From the NCBI GenBank assembly GCA_964498075.1, contig CAZCGA010000042.1, positions 1 through 45,127 of the forward strand: a stretch of DNA of 45,127 bases, given 5' to 3'. The position numbers and the translations under genes are program-made. The notes below the pieces were generated by a model. It was not told the origin of the DNA. It searched no databases and saw nothing but the letters and a program-made list of their open reading frames with translations. The stretch is from CAZCGA01 sp964498075. Lineage in GTDB: Bacteria > Desulfobacterota > Binatia > HRBIN30. Positions 23,059 to 30,920 of this stretch are shown piece by piece (position 1 is the stretch's first letter; the number at the start of each line of letters is the position of its first letter).

Positions 23059-26000
23059 ATGGCGCTCAAGATTCCCAACGCGCCCGTCAAGGTTACGAGC
23101 ATTACGCGCTCGGGTTCGACCGCGACCGCGACGACTGGGTCCGCGCATGGCTTCACGTCGGGCGAAACGATCACGATCATCGGCGCCACACAAGGGGAGT
23201 ACAACGGCTCGTTCGTCATCACCGTCGACAATGCGAGCCAGTTTCATTACACGGTGAGTGGCACTCCGGCGACGCCGGCCACGACGAGCGAAGAGATTTT
23301 CGCCAGTCGTTCGGTCAGTGCCCACAAGCGCCAAGCACAGCCAGACGCCGTAGACATTGATGTACTGTCCGGCGCCTTCGGGCGCACGGGCGTCATTCGC
23401 GGCTTCGGTGGCGAATTGGCCGTTACGTTCGCTTCCTCTCTTACATTCAACGTCGCATCTGGCGATGTTTATTCACGCGCCGTGCGGCTGATTCTAAATG
23501 CAACAACGGTGACGGTTGGTGCCGTTGATGCTACGAATCCTCGTTTTGACATGGTTGTTGTTACGAGCGGTGGCTCGGTGACAGTGCGAGCCGGGACAGT
23601 GGCGGCCAATCCCGTCTTTCCCGCGCTCACGGCCGGCGACGTGGCACTCGCTGCGATCTTTGTGCCATCTACTGCATCCGGCTTGTCAGTCGGGGCTGGC
23701 TCCATCGTTGACAAGCGAGTGCTGATCTCTGACCTGCCGATCACCGGCAAGATCGGGGCCCTCACGATCATCGGACATTCGTATGCAGCGGGTGTGACCC
23801 AGGGGGATAGCGGAACATCCAACGTCTGGCAAGAGAGTGCGGTGGCGAAGTTGCAGGCGCTGCTCGGCATTCATGAGAACAATACGCTGAACATCGCAAG
23901 CGCGGGCTCGACGCTGGCGGGCGGACCGAATGTCTATGCTGGTTGGAAGGGCGTGCTGCAATTCGTACTCCCCAGCAACAGCACCGTGGTAAACGATGCC
24001 ACCGATATTGTGGCCTCCGATCCGCTGGTCGCAGTTGGCGGGGCTGCTGTCATCATTCATGGCTGTAATGATCTCATCGCCGGTATGGGGCTGAATGCAG
24101 CGGATGTTCCTGCGGATGATGCTGCTCGTGCGGTCTTCAATAGGGCAGCCGGGAAGCAGGCACTTCGTACAATTATCTCGCGATTGCGCGCTGGGATTGT
24201 CTATTGTTCGCAGACGCTCGCCGGCGTGATCACGTGGCCGTCGGTAATTCCAGGACAGGACGGATCATCGGGGGTCGCGTTTGGGGGCTCCGGCGGAAGC
24301 CATTGGTCGGATGTAGCTTCGGTGACGCAGAACTCAGGCGCGGCCTACAAGTCTACGGCGACAGTTGCAGATAGCTTTACGATCACGCTCCCGAAGAACT
24401 TTACGGGAGGCGTCGTTGCAGTCTGCATGATCGCTCCGGGCTCCGGCGTGACGCACGCTATGAGCGGCTCCGCCATTACGTCAACAAACGGTACCGCGCT
24501 CGTCGTTGACTCCCCGACTCAGTTTCCCGTGTCGGGCACAATCGTCATCAGGATCGACAACGAGGAGATGCTTGTTACCGCTGGGCTCAACACGACATCC
24601 TGGACCGTCGTGCGTGGAGTAAACGGCACGACTGCAGCAACACATTCCGTCAATGCTGTCGTGGACTCTTCGATGCCTACAGTAGACACCGCCTCATCCC
24701 CCACGGTCGCGGGCACGACGCATCGTGTAGCTTGGTCTGGTACGGCATCCGGCGTCAGCGGCGCTGCAAAGACGCCGATAGGGGGCCAGGGCGCAGGAGC
24801 GGTCACAGGAGGCGGTGGCCCGCCAGGCCCGCTCGCAATTGTGAAGCGATTTGTTTGCACGTCTGCCGATGCAGCGAAGACGATCATCGCCACAGTAGAG
24901 AACTTTGTGACAAGCGACTCAAGCGCAAGGGTCTTCTTCGACTCATGGTGGCTTGAATCAGCGGAGCCGCCACCTGTAGTCATGTCGAACATCCAAGACT
25001 GGGCTTTCGGCAGAGGAATAGCCGGCGGCGAGAACGTTCACGCTCAGACTTATATTCCCGCGTGGAACACGATGCTGACGGAGATTGTCGCCGAGTTCGA
25101 CGCGTGGGTCGCCATTGCAGACGTGTACACGCCCTGGTGGCGCAAAAACGGAACGCTCCAGACGGCGATGAACAATAGCACCGATCCGATCACCGTGAAC
25201 TGGACGGCGAATGATGTCTCCTTCACGCCCGTAATTGGAACGTTGATGGACATCGGCGGTCCCATCTCTGGGCCTTTCCCTTGGCCTGCCAACGAGCAGG
25301 TCCTCATTACGGCAGTCTCCGGGACGGCTCCAAACTGGTCGCTCACCGTGTCCCGCAGCGCCAACGGATCGCCCAAAGTCACGCACAGCGTCGACGATGC
25401 GATGAATCCGGCCGATTGGATGCACACTGACTGGCTGCATCTCAACACGAAAGGGCACTCAGTCTTCGCAGAGACGTTGTACCGCGGCTTTTTGGGGATG
25501 CCGATGCCTGCGGCCTATCAGCTCGCTCAGGTGCAGGGCGTGTGGAGCCAATACAGCCAGCAATGGTCAATGGGGGTCATCGACAACGGATACCTCTACA
25601 CGCAAGCCAATGCGTTCACGAACGCCGTTGTCATATCGGCTAGGCAGTATTTTGTGCCGATCTGGATCGCTCGAATGCTCACCGTGATCGAAATGGGGCT
25701 TGGCGTGACCACGGCAGGCACCGCGTCGCAGGCAAAGATCAGGTATGGCATCTATCGATCAGACAGCTCGCGCGCGCGACCGCAGCGGCTCGTGCAGGAT
25801 TTAGGGCTTGCAGTGGCCACCGCTGTTTCGGATGGATCGGGAGTGGTCGGTTGTTACCAGGACCTTCGTCCTGGCTACTATTGGTTGTCGTGTGCCGGTC
25901 AGGGATACTACGGTTCGGCAGACTGGGCTGGCACCGCTGATTCTCGCGTAACCACGACCAATGGAACTCCGGGAACCCTCACCGATTCACGCGCTAGATG

Positions 26001-26550
26001 GCTTCCGAACGAATGGGCGGGGGCGCTCGTCACCTGCAACGGCAAGACGATGACCGTTGCATCGAACACTTCAACTACGCTGACGGGAACGGCGGCGTGG
26101 TCTGGCGGTGACCCTGGACAGGGAAACTCTTACACAATCACCGCCATCACATCAAGCAATACCACGCTCGTCGATGCACGGGCTCCCTTCGTAGCCAGCG
26201 CGTGGATAAACGCTATCGTCACCTGCAACGGCAAGACCATGACAGTCACGAGCAATACGACAACAACGCTTACTGGCGCTTCGTGGGGTGGCGGGGGCAA
26301 TCCTGGTACGGGGTTTCTCTACTCGCTTGCCCCGCAAACGCAACCAACAGTCCGCAACATTGCAGCGAATAGTCTGCTCTTTCCTGTTCTGATGTCATCG
26401 GCGGTCTACGGCGCTTTCGCCTTGAATGGCTATTCTCTCAACGGCGTAGTCGGCCCGCTTGCAGATGTAGTTGGTTCGAGTCTGGCCGAAGTGAACAATG
26501 CGGCGATACCGCGTATGTTTGTGCGCGTACGAACGCCGATGTTCGGATGA
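23059..26550 (+). CDS. Large tail fibre with an SGNH hydrolase split by an insertion
   Basis: 1163 residues. After an N-terminal beta domain (1-~225), an SGNH/GDSL esterase is visible: block I variant I-I-G-H-S-Y-A-A-G with nucleophile S241, block III H-G-C-N-D-L (N337), and block V D-W-L-H-L-N (D791, H794). Between blocks III and V lies a ~450-residue insert containing R-G-V-N-G-T-T-A-A-T-H and other beta domains. The usual GDS is GHS here. The C-terminal third is a beta-rich tip with a duplicated ~60-residue unit (C-N-G-K-T-M-T-V twice). It likely deacetylates a host surface glycan while the tip binds it. Confidence 0.8.
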   Translation: MALKIPNAPVKVTSITRSGSTATATTGSAHGFTSGETITIIGATQGEYNGSFVITVDNASQFHYTVSGTPATPATTSEEIFASRSVSAHKRQAQPDAVDIDVLSGAFGRTGVIRGFGGELAVTFASSLTFNVASGDVYSRAVRLILNATTVTVGAVDATNPRFDMVVVTSGGSVTVRAGTVAANPVFPALTAGDVALAAIFVPSTASGLSVGAGSIVDKRVLISDLPITGKIGALTIIGHSYAAGVTQGDSGTSNVWQESAVAKLQALLGIHENNTLNIASAGSTLAGGPNVYAGWKGVLQFVLPSNSTVVNDATDIVASDPLVAVGGAAVIIHGCNDLIAGMGLNAADVPADDAARAVFNRAAGKQALRTIISRLRAGIVYCSQTLAGVITWPSVIPGQDGSSGVAFGGSGGSHWSDVASVTQNSGAAYKSTATVADSFTITLPKNFTGGVVAVCMIAPGSGVTHAMSGSAITSTNGTALVVDSPTQFPVSGTIVIRIDNEEMLVTAGLNTTSWTVVRGVNGTTAATHSVNAVVDSSMPTVDTASSPTVAGTTHRVAWSGTASGVSGAAKTPIGGQGAGAVTGGGGPPGPLAIVKRFVCTSADAAKTIIATVENFVTSDSSARVFFDSWWLESAEPPPVVMSNIQDWAFGRGIAGGENVHAQTYIPAWNTMLTEIVAEFDAWVAIADVYTPWWRKNGTLQTAMNNSTDPITVNWTANDVSFTPVIGTLMDIGGPISGPFPWPANEQVLITAVSGTAPNWSLTVSRSANGSPKVTHSVDDAMNPADWMHTDWLHLNTKGHSVFAETLYRGFLGMPMPAAYQLAQVQGVWSQYSQQWSMGVIDNGYLYTQANAFTNAVVISARQYFVPIWIARMLTVIEMGLGVTTAGTASQAKIRYGIYRSDSSRARPQRLVQDLGLAVATAVSDGSGVVGCYQDLRPGYYWLSCAGQGYYGSADWAGTADSRVTTTNGTPGTLTDSRARWLPNEWAGALVTCNGKTMTVASNTSTTLTGTAAWSGGDPGQGNSYTITAITSSNTTLVDARAPFVASAWINAIVTCNGKTMTVTSNTTTTLTGASWGGGGNPGTGFLYSLAPQTQPTVRNIAANSLLFPVLMSSAVYGAFALNGYSLNGVVGPLADVVGSSLAEVNNAAIPRMFVRVRTPMFG
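26028..26290 (+). repeat. Tandem-like duplication inside the fibre tip
   Basis: The stretch beginning GTCACCTGCAACGGCAAGAC near 26030 recurs from about 26218 with further similarity over ~50 bases, encoding V-T-C-N-G-K-T-M-T-V-x-S-N-T twice. Two copies of a ~63-residue beta unit. Confidence 0.7.
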
Positions 26551-26557
26551 TGCGAAC

Positions 26558-27712
26558 ATGGCGCTAACGCTCCGGCGGTACGACGGCGGCACCTCAGCCC
26601 TGCGCGGAGGCGAAGGGCTGGAAGAAGTGCCGGCTGCATTCCTGGAAACAGGGGACGCGCTCTACGCCGGCGTGCTGGCGCACTACGGCCAGACGCCAGC
26701 GAACCCCGCCTGGGATGCGCATTACGACCTCGTAGTCGACAACGTGATCGACATCTTCGACCTCGCATCGGCAGCTGGCGGCATCACGCAGGGCACGGCA
26801 ACGCTGGCGAATATCAAGCTTGCGCAGATCATCATGCCGGGAGCTACGAGCGGCGTGGCGTCCGTCGCTAACATCGACCTAGATACTGGCGCCAGCGGCA
26901 ACCTCACCTTGCAGGCCATCAACGGCATAGCGAGCCTAGGAAATGTGGTTCTGGCCCAGATACTGACGCCTGATGCTGTGAACGGCGTCGCCAGCGTAGG
27001 AGCGATCACGCTCGCACAGATACTGACGCTCGGCGCCGTCAATGGCGTTGCGTCAGTCGCCAACGTCACGCTGGCGCAGGTACTCGCGCTGCAGGTCATC
27101 AACGGCGCGGCATCGTTGAATAACGTAATCCTGGCCCAAGTCCTGCCGCTAGATGCGGTCAACGGCTTGGCGAGCGTGGCCAACCTCACGATCACAACGA
27201 ACGCCGGCGAGCTCGTGCTGCAGGCGACCAGCGGCCTCGCCAGCTTGGCGAATATCGTGCTGGCTCAGACGCTGCCCCTCGGGGTGGTGAGCGGGGTCGC
27301 CACGCTCGCGAATATCAAGCTTGCGCAGGTCCTCACGCTCGCGCCGGTGAACGGTGCGGCGAGCGTCGGCAACGTGAAGCTTGCGCAGATACTCGTGCTC
27401 GGATCCGTGAACGGCGTCGCCTCCGTCACGAACATTGTCCTGGCGCTGACACTACAGCTCGCGCCGGTGAACGGTGTCGCGCAGCTCTTGAACATCACGC
27501 TCGTTTCGACCGCCTATCTGACACTCGGCCAGATATTCGGCATCGCAAGTTTGGCGAATCTCGTGCTCTCCTCGAAGGCGATCGGGGTGATCCATCTCGA
27601 AGGTTCTTTCATAGGTTTTGAGTTCCGGCGCACCGGGTCCTACGTTCCGATCGGGCAGTTCTCGGGCTCCTTCACGCCGGTCGTGCAGCTCGTGGGAAGC
27701 GAGGACGAATGA
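26558..27712 (+). CDS. Structural protein of ~20-residue tandem repeats
   Basis: 384 residues from ATG 26558. The N-terminal ~75 residues include a helix (Y-A-G-V-L-A-H-Y-G-Q-T-P). From about residue 75 to 345 there are ~13 repeats of a 20-residue unit of the form V-N-G-V-A-S-V-A-N-V-T-L-A-Q-V-L-T-L, with two longer units (about repeats 2 and 7) that carry extra G-x-L-T/V-L-Q. Such short in-register repeats suggest a stacked beta-solenoid or fibrous shaft. The C-terminal ~35 residues are different (E-G-S-F-I-G-F-E-F-R-R). Position suggests a fibre or baseplate element. Confidence 0.7.
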   Translation: MALTLRRYDGGTSALRGGEGLEEVPAAFLETGDALYAGVLAHYGQTPANPAWDAHYDLVVDNVIDIFDLASAAGGITQGTATLANIKLAQIIMPGATSGVASVANIDLDTGASGNLTLQAINGIASLGNVVLAQILTPDAVNGVASVGAITLAQILTLGAVNGVASVANVTLAQVLALQVINGAASLNNVILAQVLPLDAVNGLASVANLTITTNAGELVLQATSGLASLANIVLAQTLPLGVVSGVATLANIKLAQVLTLAPVNGAASVGNVKLAQILVLGSVNGVASVTNIVLALTLQLAPVNGVAQLLNITLVSTAYLTLGQIFGIASLANLVLSSKAIGVIHLEGSFIGFEFRRTGSYVPIGQFSGSFTPVVQLVGSEDE

Positions 27713-28074
27713 GCAAGCAAGCCGACATCACTCAAGGGGACAACTTCTTTCGCGGTGAACACCGCGAGCTCTGGTTCGATATTGTCGACGCCGCCGGCGC
27801 ACCGCTCAACGTCTCTTCGTTCGCGCTCAAGTGGGCGCTGGAAAGTCAGGCATCGGCCACGGGCATCATCGAGAAGACTGGTGCGCCGGGACTCACGGTG
27901 ACGAACGGCGCCGGTACGGGCGACCGCGTGAAGGTGCTGATCGATGCGGCTGACACGCAGCCGCTCGTGCAAGGCATCTATGGCCACGCATTGTGGCGCA
28001 AGGACGCAGGCTCGGAGTCGGTGCTGTCATATGGATCAGCGGTGCTGCAGCGCGCCTCGGCGGAGCCGGATTAG
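27709..28074 (+). CDS. Hypothetical tail protein (beta-sandwich-like)
   Basis: 121 residues, ATGA-coupled to the repeat protein. It has I-T-Q-G-D-N-F-F near the N-terminus, then E-L-W-F-D-I-V-D-A-A-G-A-P-L-N-V and G-I-Y-G-H-A-L-W, the order of strands common in small Ig-like or BppU N-terminal-type phage baseplate domains. Function unproven. Confidence 0.6.
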   Translation: MSKQADITQGDNFFRGEHRELWFDIVDAAGAPLNVSSFALKWALESQASATGIIEKTGAPGLTVTNGAGTGDRVKVLIDAADTQPLVQGIYGHALWRKDAGSESVLSYGSAVLQRASAEPD

Positions 28075-28086
28075 ATGGGAGGATAG

Positions 28087-28236
28087 ATGCCCGACCAACA
28101 GCAAACGATAGAGGATCGCTTGGCGGCGCTGGAGCTGCGCGCTGCTATTCAGGACAACTATCTCGGCCTCATGCGCTGGGCAGCGCCGTTCATTCTCGGC
28201 GTGGCGGGTCTCCTGATCGGAGTGTTGCTAAAATGA
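28087..28236 (+). CDS. XhlA-like small membrane protein
   Basis: 49 residues after a GGGAGG site. A short coiled-coil N-terminal half (I-E-D-R-L-A-A-L-E-L-R) is followed by one transmembrane helix (A-P-F-I-L-G-V-A-G-L-L-I-G-V-L-L). This is the layout of XhlA-type hemolysin/holin accessory proteins. It opens a run of four membrane proteins ahead of the endolysin. Confidence 0.6.
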   Translation: MPDQQQTIEDRLAALELRAAIQDNYLGLMRWAAPFILGVAGLLIGVLLK

Positions 28237-28547
28237 CGCTACAAGAAACAGTCGGCCAGATCGTCGGTACGGGCGCGCTCTTCCTCTTCGCGTTAGTGAT
28301 TTGGCGCATCGCTTTGTTCAACGGCAAATCGTATGCGCGCTACGGACGCGAGGCGCTGGCGTGCTGCGCGGGTATTTTCAGTCTCTCGACGGCTACTGTG
28401 AGCCTTTCACTCGCGGACATTATATCGCCAGCACGTTCGCGGGAGATCAATCTCTTAGCTTTTGTGGTTGCGTTGGCGATCATGGCGCAGACGGGAATCA
28501 TCGCCCTGCTGACGATGAGGAATGAGAGCAAGCGGAGGAAGACATGA
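28233..28547 (+). CDS. Three-helix membrane protein, holin candidate
   Basis: 104 residues, ATGA-coupled. Three hydrophobic segments are visible: I-V-G-T-G-A-L-F-L-F-A-L-V-I-W, C-C-A-G-I-F-S-L-S-T-A-T-V-S-L and L-L-A-F-V-V-A-L-A-I-M-A-Q. A basic tail (S-K-R-R-K) ends it. Three TM helices and its place upstream of the amidase fit a class I holin. Confidence 0.55.
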   Translation: MTLQETVGQIVGTGALFLFALVIWRIALFNGKSYARYGREALACCAGIFSLSTATVSLSLADIISPARSREINLLAFVVALAIMAQTGIIALLTMRNESKRRKT

Positions 28548-28768
28548 TCCCGAAGTTCAGCACAGTAGGCCTCTTCCAGTACAAGTTCAAGTTCACGCCG
28601 GAGCTGGCACGCTCCGTGCTCATCTCCGGCGCCACGTACCTCGCCCAGGTAAGTTACAGCCCGAGCGCAGCCGGCGGTTGGCACGCCTACGCGCTCGCTG
28701 TCGCGCCGGGCCTCGCGCACGCGATCTTCTATGCAGTCTTCGGTAAGAGCGCAGCGCCACCGCCATGA
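28544..28768 (+). CDS. Small membrane protein
   Basis: 74 residues, ATGA-coupled. Moderately hydrophobic stretches (S-V-L-I-S-G-A-T-Y-L-A and Y-A-L-A-V-A-P-G-L-A-H-A-I-F-Y-A-V-F) suggest one or two membrane helices and a Pro-rich end. Possible holin partner. Confidence 0.5.
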   Translation: MIPKFSTVGLFQYKFKFTPELARSVLISGATYLAQVSYSPSAAGGWHAYALAVAPGLAHAIFYAVFGKSAAPPP

Positions 28769-28953
28769 ACACCGTCGCGCAGGCCGAGGCGATCTTGGAA
28801 GACATCCAGCGCGAGCAGAGCACGCTGGAGCTGGCGGGCCTGTGCCTCGTCGGCGGACCGCTCATCTTCCTGGCGGGGCTCGCGCTCGTCGGGATCGCCT
28901 GCTGGGAGAACACTATCGGCAAGCTCGTAGTTCAAGAAAGGACAGAGACATGA
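28765..28953 (+). CDS. Small single-pass membrane protein
   Basis: 62 residues, ATGA-coupled. An N-terminal acidic helix (A-E-A-I-L-E-D-I-Q-R-E-Q) and one TM segment (L-C-L-V-G-G-P-L-I-F-L-A-G-L-A-L-V-G-I). It belongs to the lysis cassette by position; a holin or antiholin role is possible. Confidence 0.5.
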   Translation: MNTVAQAEAILEDIQREQSTLELAGLCLVGGPLIFLAGLALVGIACWENTIGKLVVQERTET

Positions 28954-29225
28954 CCTACAGAGTCCCCACTCCACCAGTAGCCATCACACGGGAGTCGCAT
29001 CCCTTCGGACCGTCCGGTATCGATCCACACTACTGGACAGTGCGCGACCCGAAGTACCATCCGAGCGGGATGTTCGGCCCGATCACCGACCCACAGCTTC
29101 ACGCCGACTACGTAAACGCGCTGGCGCGAGACAACGCGGCTTGGGAAGACCACATCGGACAGCCGCAGTCGCTCTCGACGGAGTATCTACTGGCGAATCC
29201 CCGCAAGCCCGAGGACTACGACTAG
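28950..29225 (+). CDS. Hypothetical protein, 91 aa
   Basis: ATGA-coupled to the membrane genes after GAAAGGACAG. Pro-, His- and aromatic-rich (D-P-H-Y-W-T-V-R-D-P-K-Y-H-P), with no signal peptide or TM segment. No family recognised. Confidence 0.6.
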   Translation: MTYRVPTPPVAITRESHPFGPSGIDPHYWTVRDPKYHPSGMFGPITDPQLHADYVNALARDNAAWEDHIGQPQSLSTEYLLANPRKPEDYD

Positions 29226-29227
29226 CG

Positions 29228-29419
29228 ATGTGCCCACGCTGTCGCGGCACACTCTTCCGCGAGCGGGACTGGCGCAGCTCATATGTAACGTGTCTCTGCT
29301 GTGGTTTTGTCAGAGAGGACGACGCCGCCCGTGATGCCCGCAACTACGAGGCGCTAGAGGTGCGCTGGCGCGGCAAGATACGCAGGCGGAATCCGATGAT
29401 CGGAGGAATGTGTTTGTGA
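29228..29419 (+). CDS. Small zinc-ribbon protein
   Basis: 63 residues starting two bases after the previous TAG. C-P-R-C-R-G near the N-terminus and C-L-C-C-G at ~26-30 form a zinc ribbon; the C-terminus is basic. It overlaps the endolysin start (GTGA). Function unknown. Confidence 0.6.
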   Translation: MCPRCRGTLFRERDWRSSYVTCLCCGFVREDDAARDARNYEALEVRWRGKIRRRNPMIGGMCL

Positions 29420-30126
29420 CTATTCCCTGGTGCCCATTCGTCACCCGCCGGGACGGCAACCCCCAAAAGATGGGGTATCCCCAGCTCGGCGTCGGCTACG
29501 GCGGTCCGAAGCGCGGTGACGTGAAGCACTCCGCTGAGGGCGAGAATTGGGATGTGATTCACGACCTGCTCGATAGCCTGGTCCGACGCGCGTCCTGGCA
29601 CTTCACCGTGGGCTACGACCGCGTAGAGCAGCACTACGAGATCTCGGCGCACACTTGGCACGCGGGCGACACCGATGACGATGGTGGCGTGCGGGCGAAC
29701 ATCGACCTGATCGGCATCGAGCATCTGGGCATGGCGGGAACGCCGCTCACAGCCTACCAGGTCGAGATGACCGCGCGGATCAGCCGCTGGGCAGCGGAAC
29801 AGTTCGGCTATACGACGTTCTCGCGCTACCCTCAGCAGACAGGAACCTGGACGCTCGTGGAGCATAATCAGGTAAGCGACGCGCCCACCGCCTGCCCTTC
29901 GAACCGCATTCCGTGGGGACTTGTGCTACTCAAGATCGAGGAATTGGAGGAAGACGTGAAGTCAACGATGCTGGTCTGGGATTATTCTCGGCAGAGGCTC
30001 TATTGGCTGGGTAGCTGGGGAGCCGCTTGGATCACTGACCCCGCCGACGCTGCGGCGCTGAAGCACGAGCTCGGCGAGCCCACGCTGGCACTGAGCGCCG
30101 CGAGCATCGACGCCACGCATCCCTAA
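29416..30126 (+). CDS. Endolysin: N-acetylmuramoyl-L-alanine amidase
   Basis: 236 residues from GTG 29416 (nine bases after GGAGG; GTG 29410 would be too close). An amidase_2/PGRP-type zinc enzyme cutting the bond between MurNAc and L-Ala. Zinc ligands by pattern: H38 in V-K-H-S, H150 in V-E-H-N, C160 in T-A-C-P-S-N-R. Also S-W-H-F-T-V-G-Y, and H-T-W-H-A-G-D with N-I-D-L-I-G-I-E-H. The C-terminal ~55 residues (W-D-Y-S-R-Q-R-L-Y-W-L-G) are a short possible wall-binding part. No signal peptide, so it needs the upstream holin candidates. Confidence 0.9.
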   Translation: MTIPWCPFVTRRDGNPQKMGYPQLGVGYGGPKRGDVKHSAEGENWDVIHDLLDSLVRRASWHFTVGYDRVEQHYEISAHTWHAGDTDDDGGVRANIDLIGIEHLGMAGTPLTAYQVEMTARISRWAAEQFGYTTFSRYPQQTGTWTLVEHNQVSDAPTACPSNRIPWGLVLLKIEELEEDVKSTMLVWDYSRQRLYWLGSWGAAWITDPADAAALKHELGEPTLALSAASIDATHP

Positions 30127-30177
30127 GCGCTCTTCTTCGCCAGCGCCTTCATCAACGCGGCTTCCGCGATCTTCGTC

Positions 30178-30393
30178 CTATGCGGTGACAGTGCTTAGCC
30201 CGAGCGCCGTTAGTTCCGCATTCAGCGCGTCATCTCCTGCGTCGGCGCGTGCGCGTGCCGCCTCATGGAGCGCCACGAGCGCGGCGATGTACTGGCCTAT
30301 CGTCATGTTGCGGGCGGCGGCCGCCCGCTTGGCGCGCGTGACAGCCGCGCGGTCGATACCTCGGACGTTGAGGGTAGTCAGTCCGTCCACCAT
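30178..30393 (-). CDS. Ribbon-helix-helix (Arc/CopG-like) protein
   Basis: 71 residues on the minus strand. T-T-L-N-V-R-G-I (strand) followed by A-V-T-R-A-K-R-A-A-A-A-R-N-M-T-I-G-Q-Y-I-A-A-L-V is the ribbon-helix-helix fold. The ATG at 30393 has AGGAGG eight bases upstream; the GTG at 30402 would lie directly on that site. Last gene of the leftward operon from the promoter at 30892-30920; it may act as a transcription regulator or antitoxin. Confidence 0.75.
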   Translation of the reverse strand: MVDGLTTLNVRGIDRAAVTRAKRAAAARNMTIGQYIAALVALHEAARARADAGDDALNAELTALGLSTVTA

Positions 30394-30617
30394 ACGAGCC
30401 ACCTCCTCTCATCGACCATCTTGTGACCGCTCAGGATCTCATATCCCTGTTGACTCGCGAGTGCCGGAGCCTCGCAAGCCGGATCGCATCGCAGGACGCG
30501 CAGGCCATGACGGTAGCCGTAGACCTGCGCGATGTGCCCCGGCTGCGCCTTGCGGTCCGTGTATACGAGGTCGCAGTGCTCACCGTCACGACAGTAGGCG
30601 TTGCAGGGGTGAGGCAT
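30378..30617 (-). CDS. Hypothetical Cys-rich small protein
   Basis: 79 residues on the minus strand, ATG four bases after the stop of the upstream gene. Begins M-P-H-P-C-N-A-Y-C-R-D-G-E-H-C, with later C-D-P-A-C, a plausible metal-binding cluster. It overlaps the ribbon-helix-helix gene by 16 bases. No family recognised. Confidence 0.6.
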   Translation of the reverse strand: MPHPCNAYCRDGEHCDLVYTDRKAQPGHIAQVYGYRHGLRVLRCDPACEAPALASQQGYEILSGHKMVDERRWLVWWTD

Positions 30618-30618
30618 C

Positions 30619-30867
30619 TTAGTGTCCGAGCCTTGCCGCGATAGCGTCGCAGACGGCGGCGGTTGTTGCTGGGGATTGCGTGTCCCCGCCCTTGTGACCG
30701 TTGCGCAGGTCAGCCATAAGCCGGTCAAATACCTGCCGGAGCTGGTCGTCCGTCACGTCTTGCGGGATGCTGGTGACAAAGCTGGCCACGGCCTCTGCAT
30801 CCGCCTCGTCTTTGGCGTACCCCATGGCTTGTCGCTGTGCTAGTGCTTGCTGGGCTGCTGTCATCAT
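30619..30867 (-). CDS. Hypothetical protein, first gene of the leftward operon
   Basis: 82 residues on the minus strand. A perfect AGGAGGT precedes the ATG by about nine bases, and this site is itself one arm of the 30878-30904 palindrome. Helical and acidic; the middle (D-D-Q-L-R-Q-V-F-D-R-L-M-A-D-L) may form a small helical bundle. Function unknown. Confidence 0.65.
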   Translation of the reverse strand: MMTAAQQALAQRQAMGYAKDEADAEAVASFVTSIPQDVTDDQLRQVFDRLMADLRNGHKGGDTQSPATTAAVCDAIAARLGH

Positions 30868-30877
30868 CTATGTGTTA

Positions 30878-30904
30878 CCTCCTGTATCTATATAATACAG
30901 GAGG
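30878..30904. repeat. 10-7-10 inverted repeat: candidate attP core and/or operator
   Basis: CCTCCTGTAT (30878-30887) and ATACAGGAGG (30895-30904) are a perfect 10-bp inverted repeat around an asymmetric 7-bp centre, CTATATA. It begins 12 bases after the integrase stop. Paired ~10-bp arms with a 7-bp centre is the plan of a tyrosine recombinase core site. It also overlaps the -10 of the leftward promoter and the ribosome-binding site of 30619-30867, so it could be a repressor operator. Confidence 0.6.
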
Positions 30905-30920
30905 ATACGTACCGTGTCAA
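30892..30920 (-). promoter_or_regulatory. Leftward sigma70-like promoter
   Basis: On the minus strand TTGACA (30915-30920) is 17 bases from TATTAT (30892-30897), near consensus. The TGA within the -35 is also the integrase stop codon. It would transcribe the three small genes down to 30178. Confidence 0.75.

Noticed and set aside
26558..27712. 60-bp periodic repeats as a CRISPR array
   Set aside because: The periodicity is coding (20-residue protein repeats) with imperfect units and no spacer pattern.
30127..30177. Short minus-strand frame ending K-K-S-A with no canonical start
   Set aside because: Only about 22 codons, no ribosome-binding site; cannot be distinguished from chance sequence between convergent genes.
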